The notes: generated from the sequence alone by a model not told the origin. Positions 27,492-36,746 are shown, counted from the first letter of the stretch. The stretch is DNA of 64,000 nucleotides from Rufibacter roseolus (GCF_017916365.1 NZ_JAFMSU010000001.1:1240001-1304000), one strand, 5' to 3'. Numbers and translations are program-made.

Positions 27492-28238
27492 ATGACGACC
27501 CTCCGCCACCTTCTCCCGCTACTGGTTCTGGGCGCTCTGGGCGCCTGCCAATCTTCCACGCATCAGACTTCTATGACGGCCAACGAGAAATCAAGTGGTT
27601 CTGCCTCTGAAGCCTGGCAGCCACTCTTTGACGGTAAAACCACCCAGGGCTGGCATACCTACGGGCAGGCCAAAGTAGGCAAGGCTTGGAAAGTGGAAAA
27701 CGGTACCCTGCACCTGGATGCTGCCCACAAGCAGGACTGGCAGCCCGGTGACGGCGGCGATATTGTGACGGCGGAGAGTTACGGTAACTTCCATCTCAAG
27801 CTGGATTGGAAAATCGCGGCCAACGGCAACAGCGGCATCATTCTGTTTGTGCAGGACGAGCCCACCAAATACCCCAACACCTGGAGCACCGGCCCCGAGG
27901 TGCAGGTCCTGGACAACGCCGGTCACCCCGATGCCAAGATCCACAAGCACCGCGCCGGTGACCTGTATGACCTCATCGCCAGCAACCCCGAAACTTCTAA
28001 ACCCGCCGGTGAGTGGAACCAGGTAGAGGTCATCAGCAACAATGGGCGTCTGGACATCTTCCAGAACGGCACCAAAGTGGTTTCCACCACCCTCTGGGAC
28101 GATAACTGGAAAAAGATGGTGGCTGGGAGCAAGTTCAAAGACATGGCCGGTTTCGGGGCGTTCAAATCAGGGAAGATCGCGTTGCAGGATCACGGTGATG
28201 ATGTGTGGTACCGGAACATCATGATCAAGCGGCTGTAG
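27492..28238 (+). CDS. DUF1080 3-keto-disaccharide hydrolase/lyase-like lipoprotein
   Basis: 248 residues. Lipoprotein signal (LVLGALGACQSS), then a single DUF1080 domain from ~40: WQPLFDGKTTQGWHTYG, NFHLKLDWKIAANGNSGIIL, GPEVQVLDNAGH and the closing MAGFGAFKSGKIALQDHGDD...WYRNIMIKRL. Proteins of this family (PF06439) cleave or hydrate 3-oxo-glycosides after a dehydrogenase has oxidised C3. The position right after the cytochrome and before two isomerase genes fits that pathway. The family assignment is strong; the substrate range is unknown. Confidence 0.9.
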   Translation: MTTLRHLLPLLVLGALGACQSSTHQTSMTANEKSSGSASEAWQPLFDGKTTQGWHTYGQAKVGKAWKVENGTLHLDAAHKQDWQPGDGGDIVTAESYGNFHLKLDWKIAANGNSGIILFVQDEPTKYPNTWSTGPEVQVLDNAGHPDAKIHKHRAGDLYDLIASNPETSKPAGEWNQVEVISNNGRLDIFQNGTKVVSTTLWDDNWKKMVAGSKFKDMAGFGAFKSGKIALQDHGDDVWYRNIMIKRL

Positions 28239-28262
28239 GCCCTCTGTTAAGAGAATAACGCA

Positions 28263-29150
28263 ATGTCAGATAAAAACAGAAGATCGGCCATCAAGGGCAT
28301 CCTGGCCGGAACGGCGGCGCTTACCGCAGCCGGGCCTTTGGCCTGTTTTGGCCAAAACGAGCCCAAAACAGAAGCTGCCTATACTTTGAAAGGAAACCTC
28401 AACCACTCGGTGTGCCGCTGGTGCTTCAATGAGTTGTCAGTGGAGGAACTCTGCGCCGCCGCGAAGGAAATAGGCCTTAAGGGCATTGACCTGGTTGGTC
28501 CCAAAGACTGGCCCATTTTGAAAAAACACGGCCTGGTTTCCACCATGTGCAACGGCGCGGAGATCAGCCTCACCGAAGGATTTAACCATCCGCAGTACCA
28601 CGCCACGTTGGTGAAAAACTACTCAGAGATGATCCCGCTCGTAGCCAAGGCCGGTTACACCAACCTCATCTGCTTCAGCGGGAACCGCAACGGCCTGGAT
28701 GATGAAACCGGGCTCAAAAACTCGGTGGAAGGTCTCAAAAAGCTGTTGCCCCTGGCCGAGAAGCACAAAGTGGTACTGGTGATGGAGCTCCTGAACAGCA
28801 AAGTGAACCACAAGGACTATATGTGCGACCGTACCGCCTGGGGCGCTGAGCTGGCCAAACGATTGGGCTCTGAGAACTTCAAGCTGCTGTATGACATCTA
28901 CCACATGCAGGTAGACGAGGGCAACGTGATCCAGACCATCAAAGACAACCACCAGTACATTGCGCATTACCACACCGCCGGCGTGCCGGGCCGCCACGAG
29001 ATTGATGATACCCAGGAGCTCAATTACCCGGCCATCATGCGGGCCATCAAAGACACGGGGTTTAAAGGCTTCGTGGCGCAGGAATTCATTCCGCAGGCCA
29101 AAGACAAATTGAAATCATTGCGGCAAGCCATCCAGATCTGTGATGTCTGA
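28263..29150 (+). CDS. Exported TIM-barrel sugar isomerase/epimerase (hydroxypyruvate isomerase-like)
   Basis: 295 residues of the AP-endonuclease-2/xylose-isomerase-like TIM barrel. The N-terminus looks like a Tat signal (NRRSAIKGILAGTAALTAAG). Candidate metal ligands occur in order: Glu in VVLVMELLNSK, Asp/His in LLYDIYHMQ, His in HYHTAGVPGRHE and Glu in FVAQEF. The cytosolic counterpart is hydroxypyruvate isomerase; export suggests a role on sugars released in the periplasm, in line with the neighbouring DUF1080 and dehydrogenase genes. It lies 24 bases after the DUF1080 gene, probably in the same operon. Confidence 0.85.
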   Translation: MSDKNRRSAIKGILAGTAALTAAGPLACFGQNEPKTEAAYTLKGNLNHSVCRWCFNELSVEELCAAAKEIGLKGIDLVGPKDWPILKKHGLVSTMCNGAEISLTEGFNHPQYHATLVKNYSEMIPLVAKAGYTNLICFSGNRNGLDDETGLKNSVEGLKKLLPLAEKHKVVLVMELLNSKVNHKDYMCDRTAWGAELAKRLGSENFKLLYDIYHMQVDEGNVIQTIKDNHQYIAHYHTAGVPGRHEIDDTQELNYPAIMRAIKDTGFKGFVAQEFIPQAKDKLKSLRQAIQICDV

Positions 29151-29210
29151 GCGGCCTGCCCATCAAAGAATACTCTAACCAATCAACCTTCTACTAAGCA
29201 CCAAAGCCAA

Positions 29211-30182
29211 ATGAACAACAGAAGATCTTTTTTGCAGAAGCTGGGTTTGCTGTCGGCGGGCGTCGCCTTCGCGCCGTCGCTGCTTGCCTCCTGTGATTCC
29301 TCTAAAACCACTAATACTGATAATGCCTCTGCGGATGCTTCTACAGACACCAGCACCGCTGGCGCCAGCACGGGCAAAGCCACCGGGGCCATCCGTGACA
29401 TAGGAATCCAGCTGTACACCCTGCGCGAGCTGCTGCCCAATGACCCGAAAGGCGTGATAGGCAAAGTGGCCCAGGCCGGATACAATGATGTGGAAACCTA
29501 CGGCTACTCCGTAGACAAAGGCTACTGGGGTCTTCAGCCGAACGCTTTCAAAGAACTGCTGCAAGCCAACAACCTGGTTTCTACGAGCGGCCACTATGAG
29601 TTTGGCCAGTACATGAAAGACGGCAACACCGACATTGTAAAGCGCTATATTGAGGCCGGAAACATTGTAGGCCAAAAATACATCACGGTGCCTTACCTGG
29701 GCGAAGAGCTGAGAAACAGCGCAGATGCCTACAAGAACATCGCTGAGAAAGTCAACAAGGCGGCGGAGTTATGCAAAGCCTCAGGCCTGAAACTGGCCTA
29801 CCACAACCACGATTTCGAATTCAAACAATACGGCAACACCACCGGGTACGACATCCTGCTCAAGGAAACCGATCCGGCCCTGGTAAGCTTCGAAGCCGAT
29901 CTGTTCTGGATGGAAAAGGCCGGCCGCAAACCGGTAGACCTGTTCAACCAGCACAAAGGCCGTTTTGTGATGTGGCACGTGAAAGACATGGATAAAAACT
30001 CGCCTGACCTCAACACCGAGATTGGCAGCGGCACCATGGACTACAAGGCCATCTTCGCGCAGGCTAAAACCTCCGGTCTGGACCGCATTTTCGTGGAGCA
30101 GGAAAACTTCGCCGCCGGCATGGACCCCTTCAAGAGCATCAAGCAAAGCCGCGACTACGTGAAAAATACCCTGCTCGCGTAA
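29211..30182 (+). CDS. Exported TIM-barrel sugar phosphate isomerase/epimerase family lipoprotein
   Basis: 323 residues. A Tat signal (NNRRSFLQKLGLLSAGVAF) ends in a lipobox (LLASCDSS), followed by an Asp/Thr/Ser-rich linker to ~residue 60. The TIM barrel begins IRDIGIQLYTLRELL. Family metal-ligand positions are seen in KLAYHNHDFEF, LVSFEADLFWME, VMWHVKDMD and IFVEQENF. It is the last gene of the glycoside cluster. Together with the preceding isomerase it could rearrange the 3-oxo sugar or its enediol product. It is followed by a hairpin (30213-30240) and a long repeat region. Confidence 0.87.
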   Translation: MNNRRSFLQKLGLLSAGVAFAPSLLASCDSSKTTNTDNASADASTDTSTAGASTGKATGAIRDIGIQLYTLRELLPNDPKGVIGKVAQAGYNDVETYGYSVDKGYWGLQPNAFKELLQANNLVSTSGHYEFGQYMKDGNTDIVKRYIEAGNIVGQKYITVPYLGEELRNSADAYKNIAEKVNKAAELCKASGLKLAYHNHDFEFKQYGNTTGYDILLKETDPALVSFEADLFWMEKAGRKPVDLFNQHKGRFVMWHVKDMDKNSPDLNTEIGSGTMDYKAIFAQAKTSGLDRIFVEQENFAAGMDPFKSIKQSRDYVKNTLLA

Positions 30183-31131
30183 GCAGCTGCACCATTTTTG
30201 TCATCACCCTTTCGGGCCTGTTTTACCAGAAACAGGCCCGAATTGCGTTTAGGGGCTCCGGTTGGTTTTTGATTTTAGGGTGATGGTAGGGCAGTTTTGG
30301 TTGTTGGTGATAACACCAACAACGGCGGATGAGGCAGCGAGGGAACGATAAGGAATGTAGGGGCACCTCTTGTAGGTGCCCTTCTTGGTAACTGCCAGTC
30401 GCAGCCGTTGCGGAGGACCCGTGGGAGACAAGACATGCCTTGTCTCTACATGATCACCTAACCTAATGCACAAACACCTGTTTTCCTGCGGCGGGCCGGG
30501 GCGAAGGCCTACAGTGAGGCCGAGACACGGCCTGCCGCACGGATGAACTGTTCATTTGGTAGTGGCCTGCATTAGCTATGGAACAGAGGACGGCAGCGGG
30601 GTGGTACCTTGATGGAAGCCTCACTGTCCGAGCGTCAGCGAGTTTGAGGCTTCTTGATTCTTTTGGTTACTTTTCTCATCAAGGAGAAAAGTGACAAACG
30701 CCCGCAGGCCGCGGCTGCAGCCAAAGAGATAGTAGGGAAGGCAGTAGGAAGTAGAGGCAATAGAAGGAAAGCCACGGAAGTAAATCCGCGCCAAGGCAAG
30801 TTTGAGGCTCACGCCTCACTGCAGTTGCAAACTGCAGCCCATGGTAGGTCCAAGTCACAGACTTGAACCAGAGAAGAGAGAAGAAGAGTCAGCAGAAGAG
30901 GTCATCCACCTACCCCCTTCAAAGGGGGACGTGCGTTTAGTAAGCATTTTTAGAAAATGAGCCGTAAAGGGAGAGGTCTTCAAGTCTGATGGTTAGAACC
31001 CCAAATCCATTTCTTGGGCAATCTTCCAAAACCATCTCAAAAGCACTTTTCCCAAAGTGAAGGTCAGAGACTTATCAAAACAATCCTTATCTTCACAAAT
31101 CCCAAACTATCACCCTACTAACCCCTTTATT
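30183..31131. repeat. 949-base gene-free stretch with a mosaic of palindromes
   Basis: At least eight stem-loops lie between 30213 and 30869. They are 30213-30240 (dispersed CTGTTT type), 30300-30323 (10-bp stem GTTGTTGGTG), 30361-30381 (GGGCACCT), 30425-30446 (GAGACAAG), 30487-30539 (11 bp, one wobble, with an inner GGCCT/AGGCC stem), 30615-30653 (GAAGCCTCA), 30669-30692 (ACTTTTCTC) and the composite at 30804-30869. A degenerate copy of the CCCCCTTTGAAGGGGG repeat is at 30901-30932. A 70-codon frame at 30654-30866 runs through these repeats and I do not regard it as a gene. Confidence 0.75.
30804..30869. repeat. Composite triple-palindrome element, copy 1
   Basis: Three adjacent stems: GAGGC/GCCTC at 30804-30817, CTGCAGTT/AACTGCAG at 30819-30837, and GGTCCAAGTC/GACTTGAACC at 30847-30869 with one mismatch. 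The same order, spacing and total length (66 bases) recur at 37389-37454 with different stem sequences. Confidence 0.75.
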
Positions 31132-34100
31132 ATGAAGCAGTTTTTTACCAACCATGTCTCTGGCTGGAGGAAACCCGTGTTGCTGCTATGCACTCTGGGG
31201 CTGTTCGTGGATCCTTCGCTGGCCCAGAACGCCCCTGCCCCGGCAAAGAAGGACGGCGCCAAAAAAGAAGAGAAGAAAGACCTGCCTTTAGAGGCGGGCC
31301 GCACCATTGACATTAACACCAAGGAAGGCTCCTGGCTCGCGCTAGACGTGCACCCGGCCGGCGGACAGATCATCTTCAGCATGCTGGGCGATCTGTACCT
31401 ACTGCCCATGGCCGGTGGCAAAGCCGAGCAGCTCACCGAAGGCATGGCCCTGGACGTGCAGCCGCGTTTCAGCCCGGACGGAAAATCCATTGTGTTCCTC
31501 TCGGACCGCGATGGCAATGACAACGTGTGGGTGATGGATTTGGCTACCAAAAAGACGCGCCAAATCAGCAAAAGCAAAAACGAGAACTTCCAGGCCGCCG
31601 AGTGGACGCCCGATGGCGAGTACCTGGTGGTGTCGCAGGGACGCCGGAATCTGAAACTGCACCTGTACCACAAAGACAGCGGTAGCGGAACGCAGCTGAT
31701 CAAAACGCCCGAGACCCTGAAAACCGTGGAGCCGGCCTTCGGCAAAGACCCACGCTATATCTGGTACGCCCGCCGTACCGGTGGTTGGAACTACAACGCG
31801 CAGTTGCCGCAGTACCAACTGGCCACGCTGGACCGCGAGACCGGTGAGACGGATACAAGAACTTCGCGCTACGGCTCGGCGTTCTCGCCCACCTTGTCGC
31901 CGGATGGCACCATGCTGGTCTACGGAACCCGCCACAACAACCAAACCGGCCTCATTGTGCAGAACCTGAAATCGGGCGATGAGAAGTGGCTGGCCTATCC
32001 GGTGCAGCGCGATGAGCAGGAATCGGTAGCGCCACTAGGGGTGTTACCGGCTATGTCGTTCACGCCCGACAGCAAAGAACTGGTGGCGTCTTACGGCGGA
32101 AAGATCTACCGCATTCCGGTAAGCGGCGGCCAGGCCAAGGAGATCCCGTTTGAGGTGAACACCAAGATCGCGATCGGGCCTAAGCTGGAGTTCAAGTACC
32201 CCATCAACGATGACAAAACCATGAAGGTGACGCAGATCCGCGATGCGGCTATGTCACCGGATGGCAAGCGTCTGGCCTTCACCGCGCTGGACCGATTATA
32301 CATCACCGATTATCCGAACGGTACCCCGAAACGGGTGACCACCAATGATTTCACCGAGGCGCAGCCCGCCTGGTCGCCAGATGGCAAGGAGTTGGTGTTT
32401 GTGACCTGGCACGAGAAAACCGGCGGTGCTATCTACAAGGTGGCGGCCAACGGCAAAGCGAAACCGGTAAAACTAAGCCAGGAGAACTCGGTTTTCCAGG
32501 AGCCGGTATGGTCGCCTAAAGGCGATAAAATCGTGTTCATCAAAGGCTCTGCGCAGACCTACCGTGAATCGGCTGGTCCGGGCGCGTTTGACTCCCGCCA
32601 GACCATCAACTGGATCTCGTCTAAAGGCGGACCCAGCACGTTTGTGACCAAAGCCAACCTGGGTGCGAACCCGCACTTTGTGCAGGGCGATGACCGCATC
32701 CATTTGTACAGCTCTACTGACGGATTGATCTCCATCCGTTGGGATGGTACCGACAAGAAGCCGTACGTGAAAGTGAAAGGGATCACCACCTTCGGATCGT
32801 TCGCCGATATGCTGGAGGAGGAGATGAGCCACAACACGCACGTAAACGAGCGTGAGCCGCAAATGCAGGCTTCTACCGCCACTACCGTGATCAAGGCCCC
32901 CAAAGGTGACAAAGCCCTGGCCCTGATCAACAACGAGATCTACGTGGTGACCATCCCATTTGTGGGCGGTGAAACGCCTACCATCTCCGTGGCAGACGTA
33001 GCTAGCTCTCAGTTCCCGTCCTGGAAGTTAACAGATATAGGTGGTCAGTTCCCAAGCTGGTCAGCTGATGGCAAGAGCGTGTACTGGTCTATCGGTAACG
33101 CTTTCTTCGCTTACAATTTAGACGCCGCTTTCGCGAAGAAACGCGAAATGGAAGCCGCTGAGGAGCTGAAGAAAGACGCCAAACCTGCTACCGAAGCCAA
33201 GAAAGACAGTACCGGCGCCAAAGAGGCTGTGAAGATTGAAGGCTACAAGCCGGTGGAAACCAGAATCGCGATCACCGTGCCGCGCGATATCCCAACCGGA
33301 AACATCCTGTTGAAAGGTGCCCGCATCATCACCATGAACGGCGATGAGGTGATTGAGAACGGTGATATCCTCATCCAGGACAACCGCATCAAGGCCGTAG
33401 GTGCTTCCGGTACCTTGACCGTGCCGCAGAACGCCACCGTGATGGACGTGAAAGGCAAAACCATTACCCCGGGCTTCATAGATACCCACGCGCACATGTG
33501 GCCACGTTGGGGCGTGCACTCCAACCAGGTATGGATCTACGCCGCTAACCTGGCCTACGGCGTGACCACCACCCGCGACCCACAAACCGCCACTACCGAC
33601 GTGTTGACCTACGCTGACATGGTGGAAACCGGCAAGATGATCGGGCCACGCGTGTACTCTACCGGTCCGGGCGTGGGCTACTGGTCATACAACCTGAAGA
33701 GCCTGGATCACGCCAAGAGCGTGCTAAAGCAGTACTCAGACTACTACAACACCAAGACCATCAAAATGTACATGGTGGGTAACCGCCAGCATCGTCAGTG
33801 GATTATCATGGCCGCCAAAGAGCAAGGCCTGATGCCTACCACGGAAGGTGGTCTGGATTTCAAACTGAACCTAACCGAGATTCTGGATGGCTACCCTGGC
33901 CACGAGCACTCGTACCCTATCTATCCGCTGTACAAAGACGTGATTGATTTTGCTTCTAAGTCGCAGATCGCATACACGCCTACATTATTGGTGTCTTACG
34001 GCGGACCATGGGCCGAGAACTACTACTATGCCACTGAGAACCTGGCCGGCGACAAAAAGCTGAACTACTTCACGCCTAAAGTGGAGCTGGATGAGAAATC

Positions 34101-34554
34101 GCGCCGCAGACCAGGTTGGTTCATGAAAGAAGAGCACATCTTTGACAAGCACGCGGAGTTTGTGAACAACCTGGTGAAAGACGGCGGTCTGGCTGGCGTA
34201 GGCTCGCACGGTCAGTTGCAGGGCCTGGGTTACCACTGGGAGCTTTGGTCTATCCAGTCGGGCGGCATGAAGAACCTGGATGCCCTGAAAGTAGCCACCA
34301 TCCTGGGCGCGAAATCCCTGGGCTTGGAAGGTGACCTGGGCTCCATCCAGAACGGCAAACTGGCTGATTTGGTCATCATGGACCAGAACCCGTTGGAGAA
34401 CATCCGCAACACCAACACCATCAAGTACGTGATGCGTAACGGTCGTCTTTACGATGCCAGCACGCTGGATGAACTGGCGCCAACCAAGAAGAAAGCCCCG
34501 GACTTTGACTGGCACAGCGCCCTTCCATTGGGCGTACCCGGTATCCAGGAGTAA
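31132..34554 (+). CDS. Exported TolB-like propeller and amidohydrolase fusion protein
   Basis: About 1140 residues. A signal peptide (LLLCTLGLFVDPSLAQ) is followed by a Lys/Ala-rich linker and PD40/TolB-type beta-propeller repeats over ~60-680 (for example PRFSPDGKSIVFLSDRDGND and AQPAWSPDGKELVFVTWH). A metal-dependent amidohydrolase occupies ~740-1120: GKTITPGFIDTHAHMWPRW holds the first two metal-ligand histidines, and the end is GDLGSIQNGKLADLVIMD. Architectures like this occur in Bacteroidota and Acidobacteria and are annotated as amidohydrolases or prolidase-like peptidases; the substrate is unknown. I start at the ATG at 31132, which begins the signal, not at 31057. A terminator follows at 34574. 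Confidence 0.9.
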   Translation: MKQFFTNHVSGWRKPVLLLCTLGLFVDPSLAQNAPAPAKKDGAKKEEKKDLPLEAGRTIDINTKEGSWLALDVHPAGGQIIFSMLGDLYLLPMAGGKAEQLTEGMALDVQPRFSPDGKSIVFLSDRDGNDNVWVMDLATKKTRQISKSKNENFQAAEWTPDGEYLVVSQGRRNLKLHLYHKDSGSGTQLIKTPETLKTVEPAFGKDPRYIWYARRTGGWNYNAQLPQYQLATLDRETGETDTRTSRYGSAFSPTLSPDGTMLVYGTRHNNQTGLIVQNLKSGDEKWLAYPVQRDEQESVAPLGVLPAMSFTPDSKELVASYGGKIYRIPVSGGQAKEIPFEVNTKIAIGPKLEFKYPINDDKTMKVTQIRDAAMSPDGKRLAFTALDRLYITDYPNGTPKRVTTNDFTEAQPAWSPDGKELVFVTWHEKTGGAIYKVAANGKAKPVKLSQENSVFQEPVWSPKGDKIVFIKGSAQTYRESAGPGAFDSRQTINWISSKGGPSTFVTKANLGANPHFVQGDDRIHLYSSTDGLISIRWDGTDKKPYVKVKGITTFGSFADMLEEEMSHNTHVNEREPQMQASTATTVIKAPKGDKALALINNEIYVVTIPFVGGETPTISVADVASSQFPSWKLTDIGGQFPSWSADGKSVYWSIGNAFFAYNLDAAFAKKREMEAAEELKKDAKPATEAKKDSTGAKEAVKIEGYKPVETRIAITVPRDIPTGNILLKGARIITMNGDEVIENGDILIQDNRIKAVGASGTLTVPQNATVMDVKGKTITPGFIDTHAHMWPRWGVHSNQVWIYAANLAYGVTTTRDPQTATTDVLTYADMVETGKMIGPRVYSTGPGVGYWSYNLKSLDHAKSVLKQYSDYYNTKTIKMYMVGNRQHRQWIIMAAKEQGLMPTTEGGLDFKLNLTEILDGYPGHEHSYPIYPLYKDVIDFASKSQIAYTPTLLVSYGGPWAENYYYATENLAGDKKLNYFTPKVELDEKSRRRPGWFMKEEHIFDKHAEFVNNLVKDGGLAGVGSHGQLQGLGYHWELWSIQSGGMKNLDALKVATILGAKSLGLEGDLGSIQNGKLADLVIMDQNPLENIRNTNTIKYVMRNGRLYDASTLDELAPTKKKAPDFDWHSALPLGVPGIQE

Positions 34555-34573
34555 TTTCTGGAAAACGGTTGAG

Positions 34574-34609
34574 AAAAGCCTCCCTTGCATAGCAGGGGAG
34601 GCTTTTTGT
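34574..34609 (+). terminator. Terminator after the amidohydrolase fusion gene
   Basis: Stem AAAAGCCTCCC (34574-34584) and GGGAGGCTTTT (34596-34606), perfect 11 bp, followed by TTGTTTT, about 20 bases after the stop codon. Confidence 0.9.
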
Positions 34610-34703
34610 TTTATGGTTATAAAGTGATTTCGCGCTGTGCCTGAGCTAAATTCGGTTGTTACTATTTCCGCCTCCCAGTAGCGGGCTGATTCATTTCTCC
34701 CGG

Positions 34704-34778
34704 AACTGATTCACTTCCTCAGATTGCCTGGTTCAAGTTGAAAACCTGAACCAGGCAATCTGAGGAAGTGAATCAGTT
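34704..34778. repeat. Near-perfect 36-bp hairpin in a gene-free gap
   Basis: Left arm 34704-34739 and right arm 34743-34778 pair over 36 bp with one mismatch and a three-base loop GAA. No T-run follows, so it is not an ordinary terminator. Its tip (GGTTCAAGTT, loop, AACCTGAACC) matches the third stem of the elements at 30804 and 37389. The rest of the gap 34610-35015 shows nothing else apart from a degenerate dispersed-repeat copy near 34850. Confidence 0.85.
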
Positions 34779-35015
34779 CAAGTCATGGGAGGGGGCTGGC
34801 TTCTTGATGAACTCCGCCGAAGGCGCGGGACTGTTTCTAAGCTGATTTTGAGAAAACACTCATAAAACAATAAGCCAGGTAGAACCTAGAACCCCTGAGG
34901 AAAGACGTAAATGACAACCCCAGGCCTATTTCATCTAAGACAAGTAGAACCTCCTCGCCAGCCTGGGAGTAAACACGGGTAAATTCTTTCCTTACACCTA
35001 TCCCAAAAAGAAAAG

Positions 35016-35759
35016 ATGAAACTAGCTGGAAACACAGTGCTGGTTACCGGAGGCGCCTCCGGAATTGGACTGGCCATTGCCGAGCGTTTTTTGAAGGCTG
35101 GCAGCACCGTCATCATCTGCGGCCGTCGCTCAGATAAACTCAACGAGGCAAAAGAGAAGTACCCCGAACTGCATACCCTGGTCTGCGATGTGGCCCGCGA
35201 GGCCGAGCGCATTGCGCTGCTGGAATGGACCACCGCTGAATTTCCCAACCTGAATGTGCTGGTGAACAATGCAGGCATCCAGCGGCGGGTAAACCTGGTT
35301 TCAGAGCAGGAAGAGTGGAGCAAAACGCAGCAGGAAATTGCCATCAACCTGGAGGCTCCCATTCACCTGTGCAGCCTTTTTGTGAACCACTTGAAGAGTC
35401 AGCCGCACGCGGCCATCGTGAACGTGACCTCGGGGCTGGCCTTTACGCCGGGCGTTTTCGCGCCGGTATACTGTGCCACCAAGGCCGCGCTGCACTCTTT
35501 CACCATGTCTTTGCGGTACCTGCTTTCCAAAACCAACGTGGAGGTGGTGGAGATTGTGCCGCCCGCCGTGAACACAGATTTAGGTGGTACCGGGCTGCAT
35601 ACCTTCGGGGTGCCGCTGGATGAGTTCGCAGATTCTGTCATGCAGCGCGTGGACAACGGCGAACTGGAAGTTGGTTTTGGGACCTCTGAGGTGAGAAGAA
35701 ACGCCTCTCGCCAGGAGAACGATGCCTTCTTCTTGGAGATGAACTCCCGCTGGGCTTAA
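35016..35759 (+). CDS. Short-chain dehydrogenase/reductase (DltE-like)
   Basis: 247 residues, classical SDR. The cofactor loop VLVTGGASGIGLAIAERF is near the start, NNAG is in LNVLVNNAGIQRR, and the catalytic serine and YxxxK are in VTSGLAFTP and PVYCATKAALHSF. The C-terminal region (PPAVNTDLGGTG) fits the DltE subgroup. It acts in the cytosol with NAD(P); the substrate is unknown. It is isolated, with a long hairpin upstream and a dispersed-repeat copy (GTTTAGG...CCTAAAC, 35769-35803) just after the stop, which may act as its terminator. Confidence 0.92.
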   Translation: MKLAGNTVLVTGGASGIGLAIAERFLKAGSTVIICGRRSDKLNEAKEKYPELHTLVCDVAREAERIALLEWTTAEFPNLNVLVNNAGIQRRVNLVSEQEEWSKTQQEIAINLEAPIHLCSLFVNHLKSQPHAAIVNVTSGLAFTPGVFAPVYCATKAALHSFTMSLRYLLSKTNVEVVEIVPPAVNTDLGGTGLHTFGVPLDEFADSVMQRVDNGELEVGFGTSEVRRNASRQENDAFFLEMNSRWA

Positions 35760-36003
35760 GAGAAAGGCGTTTAGGTCTGTTTCTTAGAAAACAGGTCCTA
35801 AACACCTTCATTATCGCTTGCTTCTCCCTCTGTTTTAATCTATCATAAGGATCTCCTTTGGCCTAGTAAATGTCTGGCTTTTACAGTGTAAATTTTGTAA
35901 CTTCCTGACAGGGCGAAGCCTTGTCTCTCTTCTGCAGCTTGCATGAGTTGGTGTCTAGTAAGTGCTTTCCCTTTCTGTTTTTTACTCTTTAATTTCCGGA
36001 AAG

Positions 36004-36669
36004 ATGAGATGGGTATATAGTTTAAAACATAAAACAAAGGCCGCGCTGCTGCTGGCTGTCATCATGGTGCTGGTGCTGGCTAAGAATACGCTGGACAACA
36101 AGACCGTAACCAAACTAGGGACTTCCTTCGCTACGGTGTACGAGGACAGACTGCTGGTGGAAAGCTACATCTACCAGCTGTCGGGGCACCTGTACCAGAA
36201 GAAAATGCTGCTGGATAATTCTTTCTATGCCGGGAATGACGGGAAGTTGTCCTTGGGGTTGAAAGAAAACAACACGGCCATTGCCACGCTCCTCACAGAA
36301 TTTGGTAAAACCGAGTTAACCCAGTCCGAGGCCCGTTATTTATCGGCCTTCAACCAGAACCACCGGGCCCTACAAACTTTGGAGAACCAATATCTGGAAG
36401 AACTGGGAGGCCAGGGCGCTAAGCCAGCCAAGCAAAAGCTGGACGCCAGATTCCAGCTGGCCACGAATTACCTAAACCACCTGTCCAGCATCCAGGTGGC
36501 CGAGGGCAAGCGGTTGAATGATTCCACCAAGCAGATGATGGCTGGGTCTGCGGTCCTTACCCAATTGGCGTTTGTGCTGGTCATAGGCATCGGGATCATG
36601 ATTCAGGTGCTGATCTTCGCCTCCAAATCAAAGCTCTCTAAGTTTCCGCAGAACCCCATGTTGAACTGA
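36004..36669 (+). CDS. Stand-alone four-helix-bundle sensor-like membrane protein
   Basis: About 221 residues. One membrane helix at ~12-28 (ALLLAVIMVLVLAKN), a ~150-residue helical periplasmic part (NKTVTKLGTSFATVYEDRLL and ESYIYQLSGHLYQKKMLLDN), and a second helix at ~180-205 (LTQLAFVLVIGIGIMIQVLI). This is the layout of the ligand-binding module of methyl-accepting chemotaxis proteins (4HB_MCP). However, there is no HAMP, signalling or kinase domain: the protein ends about 15 residues after the second helix. The start is the ATG at 36004; an upstream in-frame start at 35962 would add 14 poor residues. Function unknown. Confidence 0.75.
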   Translation: MRWVYSLKHKTKAALLLAVIMVLVLAKNTLDNKTVTKLGTSFATVYEDRLLVESYIYQLSGHLYQKKMLLDNSFYAGNDGKLSLGLKENNTAIATLLTEFGKTELTQSEARYLSAFNQNHRALQTLENQYLEELGGQGAKPAKQKLDARFQLATNYLNHLSSIQVAEGKRLNDSTKQMMAGSAVLTQLAFVLVIGIGIMIQVLIFASKSKLSKFPQNPMLN

Positions 36670-36746
36670 GAAAGCGACTTGTGGGCAGCTGGGGAAAGCA
36701 GCAGATAATGTATGTTAATCTTCGTCTTGAAAACTAAAAATCAATA

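Noticed and set aside
30654-30866. A 70-codon frame in the repeat mosaic
   Set aside because: It crosses several palindromes and has no homology signal; probably repeat sequence.
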